From JBBEAM01 sp942491105 (GTDB lineage Bacteria > Pseudomonadota > Alphaproteobacteria > Kiloniellales > DSM-21159): DNA of 64,000 nucleotides. The number at the start of each line of letters is the position of its first letter. Positions within the stretch are counted from its first letter, which is position 1. Shown piece after piece: positions 36,566 through 45,076 of this stretch. Location: assembly GCA_942491105.1 (NCBI GenBank), contig CALNZX010000002.1, forward strand, positions 62,001 to 126,000, read 5' to 3'. Both the position numbers and the translations under genes were made by a program. The notes under the pieces are model-generated. The model was not told the DNA's origin. It was given only the letters and a program-made list of their open reading frames with translations, and did no database searches.

Positions 36566-37732
36566 TCAGGCCTGCTGACTGCCGCGCGCCTGGTTGCGGC
36601 GCAGGATTTCCGCGCCGTCCTCGCCGAACATGAAGGACAGCAGGACATAGCGCCGGCCGCGCGTCACCTCGGTCGCCTCGTGCAGCAGGGAGCAGGAGAA
36701 GATCACCGCGTCGCCCGCCTCCGGACGGTAGAGATGCGGCCCGTACTCGGGAAAGCGCAGACAGCCGCCTTCGTAGTCGCCCGCCTCGCCGGCCGGATTG
36801 AGATTGAGGGTCATGGCAAAGCGCCGGTGGGCGCCGCTCAGGATATTGTTATCCCGATGCGGGATGAAGTGACCGTGATCCTCGGCGTCGTAGCGGCAGA
36901 TCTTGAACTCCTCGACCCCGGTCACCCGATAGAAGAAGGCCTTTTGGATTTCCGGCAAGACCCGGCGCGCAAGGCGCCTCTTGATCTCGTTGAACAGGGC
37001 GGGATCGCGCACATAGTGGTCGCGGCGCACCTTGACCGTGGCGTCGGTATTCTCACGCGCCTGGCCGTGGGAATCCTGCTGCGCGTAGCTCGGCGCATTG
37101 TCGCTTTCGTGGATCTCCATCAGCCGCTTGCAGAAGTCCGGCTCCAGCACCCGCGGCACGTATAGCACCGGCGCGAAGGCTGGCAGCACGGTCGGCTCCG
37201 GTTCCGGCCAAGCGCGCAGCTCGGCGAGCAGCCGCTCGGCATAGTCCGCCTCGGCGATGTCGCGGTCGATGCGCAGCAGCCGCCGGTTGCGGTCGCCCAG
37301 TACACAGCTAAAGGCCGCGGCGCTCAGCAGATCGCCGCTCGGCTGCAGGTTGTGCGCGATCTGATAGGCTCCTGCGAGCTGGCGATTGCCGTCGCAGAGG
37401 ATCTGGAAGGGAAAGCCGGTCAGGCTTGCCGCCTTCGCATTGGCCTCCGGCGGGTCGCAGCAGATGGCAAAGACATGCGCGGCCTCCGCGAAAGCCTCGC
37501 CGAGCGCCGCGAAGCGCTTGAGCTGCTGCTGCGCCGCGGGAAGCGAATTGCTGGAATAGAACAGCAGCAGCACCGGCTTGCCGAGCATCTGGGTGGCCAG
37601 CACGGAGCTGCGGCCGAGCTGATCCGGCAACTGGAAGTCCGGCAGGAAATCGCCCGGCGCGATGGGCTGCGGCGCTTGCGCCTGGCGGGCCTGCGGCGTG
37701 GCGGGAGGCCGTTGCTGTCCTGGTTGAAACAT
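36566..37732 (-). CDS. Peroxiredoxin-like domain fused to a 2OG-Fe(II) prolyl-4-hydroxylase-like domain
   Basis: 388 residues. Residues about 24-155 follow the AhpC/redoxin fold (APGDFLPDFQLPDQLGR, KPVLLLFYSSNS). The peroxidatic Cys expected after the FY(P) strand is absent: the loop reads YSSNSLPAAQQQ. Residues about 190-375 are a P4H-type dioxygenase with iron ligands His292-x-Asp294 (HFIPHRDN) and His351 (LLHEATEV), and Arg359-361 near the 2OG site. The target is unknown. It begins 10 bp after folC on the same strand, so it could be the tail of the trpB-trpA-accD-folC operon. Confidence 0.85.
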   Translation of the reverse strand: MFQPGQQRPPATPQARQAQAPQPIAPGDFLPDFQLPDQLGRSSVLATQMLGKPVLLLFYSSNSLPAAQQQLKRFAALGEAFAEAAHVFAICCDPPEANAKAASLTGFPFQILCDGNRQLAGAYQIAHNLQPSGDLLSAAAFSCVLGDRNRRLLRIDRDIAEADYAERLLAELRAWPEPEPTVLPAFAPVLYVPRVLEPDFCKRLMEIHESDNAPSYAQQDSHGQARENTDATVKVRRDHYVRDPALFNEIKRRLARRVLPEIQKAFFYRVTGVEEFKICRYDAEDHGHFIPHRDNNILSGAHRRFAMTLNLNPAGEAGDYEGGCLRFPEYGPHLYRPEAGDAVIFSCSLLHEATEVTRGRRYVLLSFMFGEDGAEILRRNQARGSQQA

Positions 37733-37742
37733 GGGCCGCAGT

Positions 37743-39047
37743 CTAACCAGCGGCCTGGTTTTCCGCCAGCACCCTGCCAGCGAGATACAGCGAGCCGCAG
37801 ATCAGCACCCGGCGTGGCGGCCCGCCCTGGGCGACGAGAGCGCGCAGCGCGGCGGCCACGGACCCGGCCTCCGCGGCCGAGAACCCGCTGTCACGCGCCG
37901 CCGCCGCGGCTTCCATGGCGCTGAGAGAGGCCGGCTCGCCGGGTATCCGCACGGCGTGAAGCTCGCGCGCCCGCCGCGCCAGGGGCTTCAGGAAGCCCTG
38001 CGCAGACTTGGTATTAAGCATGCCGTAGACCAGGGCGAGCGGCTTGTCATTCCAGGATTCCAGCAGCCGGGCCAGGGCCTCGCCGGCGGCGGCGTTGTGC
38101 CCGCCATCGACCCAAAGCTCCCAGCCCTGGGGCAGGATCTCCACCAGGCGCCCCTCGGGCAGGCGCTGCATCCGGCCCGGCCAGACCGCCTCGGCGAGCC
38201 CCCGCCGAATCGCGCGGCCGTCCAGCTCGAAATCTTCCAGCGCCTTGGCGCAGGCCACCGCCAGCGCGGCGTTCTCAAGCTGATGCGCGCCCAGGAAAAC
38301 GGGGTTCGGATAGCTTTCTCCGTCAAGCTCGAAGCCAGCGGCGGACGGCGTGTACGCGACCTCCCGGAAGGGCGCGCCGAGCTCTTCGGCGCGCGCGCGC
38401 AGCACCGCCGCGGCCTCCGGCCGCTGTGGCGCCGAGATCACCGGCACGCCGGGTTTGATAATCCCCGCTTTTTCGAAGGCGATCTGCTCGATCCGCTCGC
38501 CGAGGAACTGGGTGTGATCGATGGAGATCGAGGTGATGACCGACAGCGCCGGCTTCTCGATCACGTTGGTGGCGTCGAGCCGGCCACCCAGGCCGACCTC
38601 CAGCAGCAGCACATCCGCGGGCGTACGTGCAAAAGCGAGCAGCGCCGCCGCCGTGGTGACCTCGAAATAGGTGATCGGCGTGGCGCCGTTCACGGCTTCG
38701 CATTCCTCGAGCAAGGCGGTCAGCGCTACCTCGCCGATCAGCTCTCCGTTCAGGCGTACGCGCTCATGGAAGCGTACGAGATGCGGCGAGGTATAGACAT
38801 GAACCCGCAGCCCGGCGGCCTCCAGCATGGCGCGCAGATAGGCGATCACCGAGCCCTTGCCGTTGGTTCCAGCGACGTGGATGACCGGCGGCAAGGCCCG
38901 TTCGGGATGACCGAGCAGCTCCAGAATCCGCTCCATGCGGTCCAGGGAGAGATCGATGATCTTGGGATGCAGGCCCATCAGGCGCGCCAGCACCCGATCG
39001 CTGCCCGGGGCTTCGCCCGGACCGCGGCCCGCCGGAAGGTCAGTCAC
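37743..39047 (-). CDS. folC: Bifunctional dihydrofolate synthase / folylpolyglutamate synthase
   Basis: 434 residues from a GTG at 39047 (VTDLPAGRGP). The P-loop is HVAGTNGKGSV and TSPHLVRFHERVRLNG is the substrate loop, both typical of the Mur-ligase-like FolC. It adds glutamate to dihydropteroate and later to tetrahydrofolates. The GTG start has GGAGAA upstream and overlaps the accD stop by 8 bp (GTGACTGA), the normal accD-folC coupling. A longer ATG frame from 39107 would lie inside accD and was rejected. Confidence 0.94.
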   Translation of the reverse strand: MTDLPAGRGPGEAPGSDRVLARLMGLHPKIIDLSLDRMERILELLGHPERALPPVIHVAGTNGKGSVIAYLRAMLEAAGLRVHVYTSPHLVRFHERVRLNGELIGEVALTALLEECEAVNGATPITYFEVTTAAALLAFARTPADVLLLEVGLGGRLDATNVIEKPALSVITSISIDHTQFLGERIEQIAFEKAGIIKPGVPVISAPQRPEAAAVLRARAEELGAPFREVAYTPSAAGFELDGESYPNPVFLGAHQLENAALAVACAKALEDFELDGRAIRRGLAEAVWPGRMQRLPEGRLVEILPQGWELWVDGGHNAAAGEALARLLESWNDKPLALVYGMLNTKSAQGFLKPLARRARELHAVRIPGEPASLSAMEAAAAARDSGFSAAEAGSVAAALRALVAQGGPPRRVLICGSLYLAGRVLAENQAAG

Positions 39048-40011
39048 CGGCTTTCGGCTTCTCCGTGGCGGCGGGTTCCTGCTGGGACTCGGCCTTTTTA
39101 GCCGCACCGCCCTTTTTGCCGTTCTGCGCGGCCTTGGGCAGGCTGTGCAGCTCGGCCGGCGGCGTGTGGTTCATCAGGAGGTCGATCACCCGGATCAGGC
39201 GCTCGCGCAGCTGGCCGCGCGGCACGACCATGTCCAGCATGCCATGATCGAGCAGATACTCGGAGCGCTGGAAGCCTTCCGGCAGCTTTTCGCGGATCGT
39301 CTCCTCGATCACCCGGGCGCCGGCAAAGCCGATGATCGCGCCGGGCTCGGCGATCTGGATGTCGCCGAGCATGGCGAAAGAGGCCGAGACACCGCCCGTG
39401 GTCGGGTCGGTCAACAGCACGATGTAAGGCAGCCCGGCATCCTTGACCATCTCCACGGCGATCACCGTGCGCGGCATCTGCATCAGCGAGAGAATGCCTT
39501 CCTGCATGCGCGCGCCGCCGGAGGCGGGAATGGCGATCAGTGGCGCCTGCTTGTCCACCGCCAGCTTGGCGGCGGCAACCAGCCCCTCGCCCACGGCGAT
39601 GCCCATGGAGCCGCCCATGAAGGAGAACTCGAAGGCGGCGATCACCACCGTCTGCCCGCCCATGCGGCCATGGGCGACCTGGATGGCGTCGTCGCGGCCG
39701 GTCTTGGAGCGCGCCTTGCGCAGGCGCTCGCTATAGCGCTCCCTGTCGCGGAAGCGCAGCGGATCGACGATGGAGTCCGGCAGCTCGATCAGGCTGTATT
39801 TGCCGTCGTCGAACAGCATCTTCAGCCGATAGCTGGCGCTGACCCGCAGATGATGGCCGCAGGAGGTGCAAACCCGCAGGTTCTCCTCCATCTCGCGATG
39901 GAAGATCATCTGGCCGCAGGCCGGACACTTCTCCCAGAGGTTCTCCGGGACGTCCTGCTTCTTGATCAGCGACCGAATCTTCGGCCGCACGTAGTTGGTA
40001 ATCCAGTTCAT
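39040..40011 (-). CDS. accD: Acetyl-CoA carboxylase carboxyltransferase subunit beta
   Basis: 323 residues. The N-terminal C4 zinc finger (CPACGQMIF ... CTSCGHHLRV) is followed by the crotonase-like carboxyltransferase domain (GGSMGIAVGEGLVAA, IPASGGARMQEG, GFAGARVIEETI). With AccA it forms the carboxyltransferase that makes malonyl-CoA for fatty acid synthesis. A Lys/Ala/Glu-rich tail of about 35 residues follows the domain. It lies 3 bp after trpA and overlaps folC. Confidence 0.96.
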   Translation of the reverse strand: MNWITNYVRPKIRSLIKKQDVPENLWEKCPACGQMIFHREMEENLRVCTSCGHHLRVSASYRLKMLFDDGKYSLIELPDSIVDPLRFRDRERYSERLRKARSKTGRDDAIQVAHGRMGGQTVVIAAFEFSFMGGSMGIAVGEGLVAAAKLAVDKQAPLIAIPASGGARMQEGILSLMQMPRTVIAVEMVKDAGLPYIVLLTDPTTGGVSASFAMLGDIQIAEPGAIIGFAGARVIEETIREKLPEGFQRSEYLLDHGMLDMVVPRGQLRERLIRVIDLLMNHTPPAELHSLPKAAQNGKKGGAAKKAESQQEPAATEKPKAGD

Positions 40012-40014
40012 GAC

Positions 40015-40860
40015 CTAGACCTTAGCACGGACACCCTGGGCCAGGTCACGTACGAGTCCGAGCACGCCGGAAACCGTCTCGGGACCCGCCTTGTCCTGGG
40101 CGTCGAGGGAATTCTTAAGCCGGTCGATCAGGGCCGAACCGACCACGGCGGCATCCGCCACCGCGGCGACTTCGCGCGCCTGTTCCGGTGTTTTGATGCC
40201 GAAGCCAACGGCAATCGGCAGATCGCTGTGGCGCTTCAGCCGGTCCACCGCGGCGCCGATATCCGTCGCCGCCGCCGAAGCCGTGCCGGTAATCCCGGCA
40301 ATCGAGACGTAATAGACGAAGCCGCTGGTATTGCTCAGCACCTTGGGCAGGCGCTTGTCGTCGGTGGTCGGCGTCGCCAGGCGGATGAAATGCAGGCCCG
40401 CCTCGAGCGCCGGCAGGCAAAGCTCCGTGTCCTCTTCCGGCGGCAGATCGACCACGATCAGGCCATCGACCCCGGCCGCCAGCGCGGCGCGCAGGAAAGC
40501 CTCGACCCCATAGGAATAGATCGGATTGTAGTAGCCCATCAGGATCAGCGGGGTCTCGTCGTCCACCTCGGCGCGGAAGCGCGCCGCCATCTCCAAGGTT
40601 TTCCGCAGCGTCATGCCGTTGCGCAGCGCGCGCAGCGAGGCGGCCTGAATCGCCGGGCCATCGGCCATGGGATCGGAGAAGGGCATGCCGAGCTCGATGA
40701 CGTCGGCGCCGGCGCCGGGCAGGCCCTTGAGGATTTCGTAGGAGGTCTCCAGATCCGGGTCGCCGGCGGTCAGGAAGGTGACCAGACCGCCGCGTCCTTC
40801 GGTCTTCAGGGCAGCGAAGCGGCGCTCCACCCGGCTGTGCGGGGACGCTGCGCCGCTCAC
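40015..40860 (-). CDS. trpA: Tryptophan synthase alpha subunit
   Basis: 281 residues. Catalytic residues lie in VIELGMPFSDPMADGPAIQ (Glu/Asp) and the TIM-barrel phosphate site is in IAVGFGIKTPEQA. It cleaves indole-glycerol phosphate to indole, which is channelled to TrpB. Its ATG overlaps the trpB stop (ATGA), consistent with equal expression of the two subunits. Confidence 0.96.
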   Translation of the reverse strand: MSGAASPHSRVERRFAALKTEGRGGLVTFLTAGDPDLETSYEILKGLPGAGADVIELGMPFSDPMADGPAIQAASLRALRNGMTLRKTLEMAARFRAEVDDETPLILMGYYNPIYSYGVEAFLRAALAAGVDGLIVVDLPPEEDTELCLPALEAGLHFIRLATPTTDDKRLPKVLSNTSGFVYYVSIAGITGTASAAATDIGAAVDRLKRHSDLPIAVGFGIKTPEQAREVAAVADAAVVGSALIDRLKNSLDAQDKAGPETVSGVLGLVRDLAQGVRAKV

Positions 40861-42071
40861 AGCTCCACCCCCAGGGCCTTGGCGACCGAGAAAACGTCCT
40901 TATCGCCGCGGCCGCAGAGGTTCATCACCAGGATCTCATCCTTGGACATCCGCGGCGCGATCTCGGCAACCTTGGCCAGCGCATGAGACGGTTCCAGCGC
41001 GGGAATGATGCCCTCGGTCCGGCAGCAGAGCTGAAAGGCCTGCAGCGCCTCGGCGTCGGTCGCCGAGAGATACTCGACCCGCCCGGTTTCGCTGAGCCAG
41101 GCGTGTTCCGGTCCGATCCCGGGATAGTCCAGCCCGGCGGAAATCGAATAGGCATCGATAATCTGGCCGTCGTCGGTCTGCAGCAGGTAGGTGCGGTTGC
41201 CGTGCAGCACCCCGGCGCGCCCGCCGTTCAAGGAGGCCGCGTGCTCGCCGCTCTCGATGCCGCGCCCAGCCGCCTCGACGCCGTAAATCTTGACGTCCGG
41301 CTCGTCGAGGAAGGGATGAAACAGCCCCATGGCGTTGGAGCCGCCGCCGATGCAGGCGACCAGCGCGTCGGGCAGGCGGCCTTCGCGCTCCATCATCTGC
41401 CAACGTACCTCGTTGCCGATCACCGACTGAAAGTCGCGGACCATGGCGGGGTAGGGGTGAGGTCCAGCGACCGTGCCGATGATGTAGAAGGTGGAGTCGA
41501 CGTTGGCGACCCAGTCGCGCAGCGCGTCGTTCATGGCATCCTTCAGGGTGCCGGTGCCGCTGGTCACCGGCACGACCTCGGCGCCGAGCAGCTTCATGCG
41601 GAAGACGTTGGGCGCCTGCCGCTCGATATCCGTGGCCCCCATGTAGACCACGCAGGGCAAGTCGAAGCGGGCGCAGACCGTGGCCGTGGCCACGCCATGC
41701 TGCCCGGCGCCGGTCTCGGCGATGATCCGGGTCTTGCCCATGCGCTTGGCCAGCAGGATCTGCCCCAGGGTGTTGTTGATCTTATGGCTGCCGGTGTGGT
41801 TCAGCTCGTCGCGCTTGAAATAGACCTTGGCTCCGCCGAGTTCCTCGGTCAGCCGCTCGGCGAAATATAGCGGGCTCGGGCGGCCGACATAGTGCTTGGC
41901 GAAGTCATCGATCTCGGCCTGAAAGCTCGGGTCGGCCTTGGCGGCGGTATAGGCCTGCTCGACCTCCAGGATCAGTGGCATCAGCGTCTCGGCGACGAAG
42001 CGTCCGCCATAGATGCCGAAATGCCCAGCCTCGTCGGGGCCGCTTCGATAGCTGTTCAGCTTTTCCGTCAT
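40857..42071 (-). CDS. trpB: Tryptophan synthase beta subunit
   Basis: 404 residues from the ATG at 42071 (MTEKLNSYRSG). The PLP lysine is in LNHTGSHKINNTLGQ and the phosphate-binding glycine loop in CIGGGSNAMG. It condenses indole with serine. Usually trpF lies immediately upstream in alphaproteobacteria; here a divergent three-gene cassette (42231-44417) separates them, so trpB must have its own promoter in the 159-bp gap. The 15-residue upstream extension has no family support. Confidence 0.96.
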   Translation of the reverse strand: MTEKLNSYRSGPDEAGHFGIYGGRFVAETLMPLILEVEQAYTAAKADPSFQAEIDDFAKHYVGRPSPLYFAERLTEELGGAKVYFKRDELNHTGSHKINNTLGQILLAKRMGKTRIIAETGAGQHGVATATVCARFDLPCVVYMGATDIERQAPNVFRMKLLGAEVVPVTSGTGTLKDAMNDALRDWVANVDSTFYIIGTVAGPHPYPAMVRDFQSVIGNEVRWQMMEREGRLPDALVACIGGGSNAMGLFHPFLDEPDVKIYGVEAAGRGIESGEHAASLNGGRAGVLHGNRTYLLQTDDGQIIDAYSISAGLDYPGIGPEHAWLSETGRVEYLSATDAEALQAFQLCCRTEGIIPALEPSHALAKVAEIAPRMSKDEILVMNLCGRGDKDVFSVAKALGVEL

Positions 42072-42230
42072 AGGGTGCGTGGTGCCTCTTGAAATTCGCG
42101 CCGGACTTTGCCCCAAAGAGGGGCGGATCGCAATGATTCCCGGCGATTTGCACGCGCCACGCGCGGCAATTTAAAAATGCCTTTAGGATCACCCGATCCG
42201 GAGTCCGCGCGTGCAACGGCAGGAACAGCC

Positions 42231-42827
42231 ATGGCCTCTATCTACGACCTAAAGCCCGCGTTTCAACAGCGGCTGCGTCCCCTGGCCGCAACTCTGGCCG
42301 CGCGCGGCGTCACGGCCAATCAAGTTACCCTGGCCGCGCTGGCCTTGTCGCTCTGCGGCGGCCTGGTTCTCGCCGCCAGCGGCGGTGGCTGGGTTTTCCT
42401 GCTGCTGCCGCCGCTGTTCCTGGCGCGCATGGCGCTCAACGCCCTCGACGGCATGCTGGCGCGCGGCTATGGCCAGGCCAGCCGTCTCGGCGCGGTACTG
42501 AACGAAATCTGCGACGTGATCTCCGACGCCGCGCTGATCCTGCCCTTTGCCCTGGTGCCGGGCCTCGACGGCCCGCTGGTCGTCGTTCTCGCGATCCTCG
42601 CCGCCATTGTCGAATTCGCGGGTCTGCTGTCCCAGGCCCTGGGCGGCACCCGCAACTACGCCGGCCCCCAGGGCAAGAGCGACCGGGCACTGGCCTTTTC
42701 CCTGCTCGCGATCCTGGTTGGCTGCGGCTGGGCGGACAGCTGGCTGGCTGGGCTGCTGCTGTGGCTGATGCTGCCGCTCGGCGCGCTGACCCTGTGGAAC
42801 CGCCTGCGCGCGGCGGCGCGCCCATGA
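42231..42827 (+). CDS. CDP-alcohol phosphatidyltransferase, YnbA-like
   Basis: 198 residues with five to six membrane helices. The CDP-alcohol motif reads NALDGMLARGYGQASRLGAV then LNEICDVISD, so two of the four aspartates of D-x2-DG-x2-AR-x8-G-x3-D-x3-D are Asn. I recall the same Asn pattern in E. coli YnbA, which also matches at KSDRAL near the C-terminus, so it is probably a family trait. The alcohol acceptor is unknown. AGGAA precedes the ATG at 42231. ATGA couples it to the next gene. Confidence 0.85.
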   Translation: MASIYDLKPAFQQRLRPLAATLAARGVTANQVTLAALALSLCGGLVLAASGGGWVFLLLPPLFLARMALNALDGMLARGYGQASRLGAVLNEICDVISDAALILPFALVPGLDGPLVVVLAILAAIVEFAGLLSQALGGTRNYAGPQGKSDRALAFSLLAILVGCGWADSWLAGLLLWLMLPLGALTLWNRLRAAARP

Positions 42828-43768
42828 CCGTTTTCGGCTCCCTCAGCGAAAACACCGCGGCGGTGCTGCTGGCGGTGGTCGCCGCCCTGATCGCCGCCTC
42901 GCTGATCACCTTCGCGCTGACCCGCCTGAAGCCGGAGAGCGACTGGAGCGAGCTGGTGCAGCGGGTCCGCTCCTGGTGGGTGATGGTGACCGTCTTCGCC
43001 ATCGCGGTGGCGCTCGACCGCGTCGTCTCCCTGGTTTTTCTCGGCTTCGTCTCCTTCCTCGCCCTGAAGGAGTTCCTCTCCCTGATCGAAACCCGGCGGG
43101 CCGACCGGCGGGTGCTGTTCTGGGCCTACCTGGCGATCCCGATCCAGTACCTCTGGGTCGGCAGCTACTGGTACGGCATGTTCATCATCTTCATTCCGGT
43201 CTGGGTATTCCTCTTCCTGCCGCTGGTGATGGTGCGGATCGGCGACACCAAGGGCTTCCTGCGCGCCGCCGGCACCCTGAACTGGGGTCTGATGACCACG
43301 GTTTTCTGCTTGAGCCACGCCGCCTATCTGCTGTCCCTCCCGGCGGCGGTGAACCCGCAGGCCGGCGGGCCGGGACTGCTGCTCTATCTGGTGCTGCTGA
43401 CCCAGCTCAACGACGTCTGTCAGTACCTCTTCGGCAAGCTATTGGGGCGGCGGCGGATCGTGCCCAGCGTCAGCCCGGGCAAGACCTGGGAGGGCATGCT
43501 CGGCGGCCTCGCCTGCACGATTCTGGCGAGCTGGATCCTCGCGCCTTACCTGACTCCGCTCGGCGGCTGGCTGGCCCCGGCCGTGGGCGGCGCCATCGCC
43601 ATCGCCGGCTTCGTCGGCGACGTGGTGATGTCGGCGGTCAAGCGCGACCTGGGGGTCAAGGATTCCGGCGGCCTGATCCCCGGTCACGGCGGCATCCTCG
43701 ACCGGGTCGACAGCCTGACCTACAGCGCGCCGGTGTTCTTCCACATCGTCTTCTATCTCTACTACTGA
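42824..43768 (+). CDS. Phosphatidate cytidylyltransferase (CdsA family), YnbB-like
   Basis: 314 residues, about eight membrane helices. The C-terminal CDS signature is intact: SAVKRDLGVKDSGGLIPGHG then GILDRVDSL. It makes CDP-diacylglycerol or a similar CDP-lipid from CTP. Housekeeping cdsA normally lies near uppS/dxr/bamA, so this copy, paired with a YnbA-like transferase, is more probably a dedicated paralogue. The start overlaps the previous stop (ATGA). The downstream acyltransferase begins after 7 bp. Confidence 0.88.
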   Translation: MTVFGSLSENTAAVLLAVVAALIAASLITFALTRLKPESDWSELVQRVRSWWVMVTVFAIAVALDRVVSLVFLGFVSFLALKEFLSLIETRRADRRVLFWAYLAIPIQYLWVGSYWYGMFIIFIPVWVFLFLPLVMVRIGDTKGFLRAAGTLNWGLMTTVFCLSHAAYLLSLPAAVNPQAGGPGLLLYLVLLTQLNDVCQYLFGKLLGRRRIVPSVSPGKTWEGMLGGLACTILASWILAPYLTPLGGWLAPAVGGAIAIAGFVGDVVMSAVKRDLGVKDSGGLIPGHGGILDRVDSLTYSAPVFFHIVFYLYY

Positions 43769-43775
43769 GGCGGCG

Positions 43776-44417
43776 ATGGTCCGGCTGCTGAGGCATCTCT
43801 TCTTCCTGACGATTGTGCGGCCCTTCGTGCTGGTCGTGCTGGGCCTCAACGTGCGCCACCGCCAGCGTCTGCCCAGGCAGGGCCCGGCGATCCTGGTCGC
43901 CAATCACAACAGCCACCTGGATACCCTGGTGCTGATGACCCTGTTTCCGCCCGGCGCGCTGCCGAAGCTGCATCCCGTGGCGGCGGCCGACTATTTCCTG
44001 AAAAACAAGGCCCTGGCCTGGTTCGCCAGCCGCATCGTCGGCATCATTCCGCTCAGCCGCAAAGCCTCCGCGCGCGACGGCGATCCCCTGGCGGCCTGCG
44101 ACGCGGCGCTGGCGGCGGGCGGCATCCTGATCCTTTTCCCCGAGGGCAGCCGGGGTGAGGCGGAGCGCCTCTCCGCCTTCAAGACCGGCATTGCCCACCT
44201 CGCCAAGCGGCATCCACAGGTGCCGGTCACGCCGGTCTTCCTGCACGGCCTGGGCAAGGTGCTGCCCAAGGGCGAATACCTGCCGGTGCCCTTCTTCTGC
44301 GACGTCTTTCTCGGCAAGCCGCTGGCCTGGACCGGCGAGCGGCGGAGCTTCATGGCGGCCCTCGACGAGGCCATGAAAAGCCTGGCTGCCGAGGGGAACT
44401 TTCCGGACTGGGAATAA
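43776..44417 (+). CDS. 1-acyl-sn-glycerol-3-phosphate acyltransferase (PlsC-like)
   Basis: 213 residues. The catalytic HX4D box is in VANHNSHLDTLVLM and the glycerol-phosphate-binding motif is FPEGSRGEAE. An N-terminal membrane helix (about 8-24) anchors it. It acylates lysophosphatidate or a related lysolipid, supplying the substrate of the adjacent CdsA-like enzyme. The three genes thus cover acylation, CDP activation and head-group transfer. Its end lies 5 bp from the convergent trpF stop. Confidence 0.88.
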   Translation: MVRLLRHLFFLTIVRPFVLVVLGLNVRHRQRLPRQGPAILVANHNSHLDTLVLMTLFPPGALPKLHPVAAADYFLKNKALAWFASRIVGIIPLSRKASARDGDPLAACDAALAAGGILILFPEGSRGEAERLSAFKTGIAHLAKRHPQVPVTPVFLHGLGKVLPKGEYLPVPFFCDVFLGKPLAWTGERRSFMAALDEAMKSLAAEGNFPDWE

Positions 44418-44422
44418 GCCGG

Positions 44423-45070
44423 CTAGAAGCCGCGCGCCACGGCCAGGAAGGCGCGGATTTTCTCCGGGTCCTTGACGCCGGGGCTGGACTCGACGCCGGA
44501 GGAGGTATCGACCGCCGTGGCGCCGGAGATCTCCACGGCCTGGCGCAGATTCTCCGGCTTCAGGCCGCCGGCCAGCATCCAGGGCTTGGGAAAGCGCTTG
44601 CCGGCGAGAACCCGCCAATCGAAGGCGACGGCGTTGCCGCCGGGCAGAGCGTCGCTGCGGTCCTTGGGCGGGCGGGCATCGAAGAGGAAGCGGTCGGCGA
44701 CGCCGGCGAAGGCCTTAACCTGCTCCAGATCGGCGGCGCGGGCGATCTTCAGCACCTTCATCACCGGCAGCGCGAAACGCGCCTTGATGGCGGCGACGCG
44801 TTCCGGCGTTTCCTCGCCGTGCAACTGCAGCAGGTCGAGAGGCACGGACTTCAGCACGGCCTCGATCGCGGCGTCATCGGGATCGACGAACAGCCCGACC
44901 CTGGCAATTCCCGGCGCCAAGGCAGCGGCGACCTGGGCCGCTTGCGCGGGGGTCACCGCGCGCGGGCTCTTGGGATAGAACACCAGCCCGGCCAGACGCG
45001 CGCCGGCCTTGGAGACGGCGGCCGCCGTCTCCGGCGTATTGACGCCGCAGATTTTCACTTCGAGTGCCAT
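44423..45070 (-). CDS. trpF: Phosphoribosylanthranilate isomerase
   Basis: 215 residues. The N-terminus LEVKICGVNTPETA carries the catalytic Cys, and LFVDPDDAAIEAVLK and LLQLHGEETPE match the TrpF barrel. The catalytic Asp lies in FLFDARPPK. It performs the third step of tryptophan synthesis. It sits 6 bp after a membrane-protein gene and is the last gene of the 48.6-44.4 kb operon, away from trpB. Confidence 0.95.
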   Translation of the reverse strand: MALEVKICGVNTPETAAAVSKAGARLAGLVFYPKSPRAVTPAQAAQVAAALAPGIARVGLFVDPDDAAIEAVLKSVPLDLLQLHGEETPERVAAIKARFALPVMKVLKIARAADLEQVKAFAGVADRFLFDARPPKDRSDALPGGNAVAFDWRVLAGKRFPKPWMLAGGLKPENLRQAVEISGATAVDTSSGVESSPGVKDPEKIRAFLAVARGF

Positions 45071-45076
45071 GACGCC

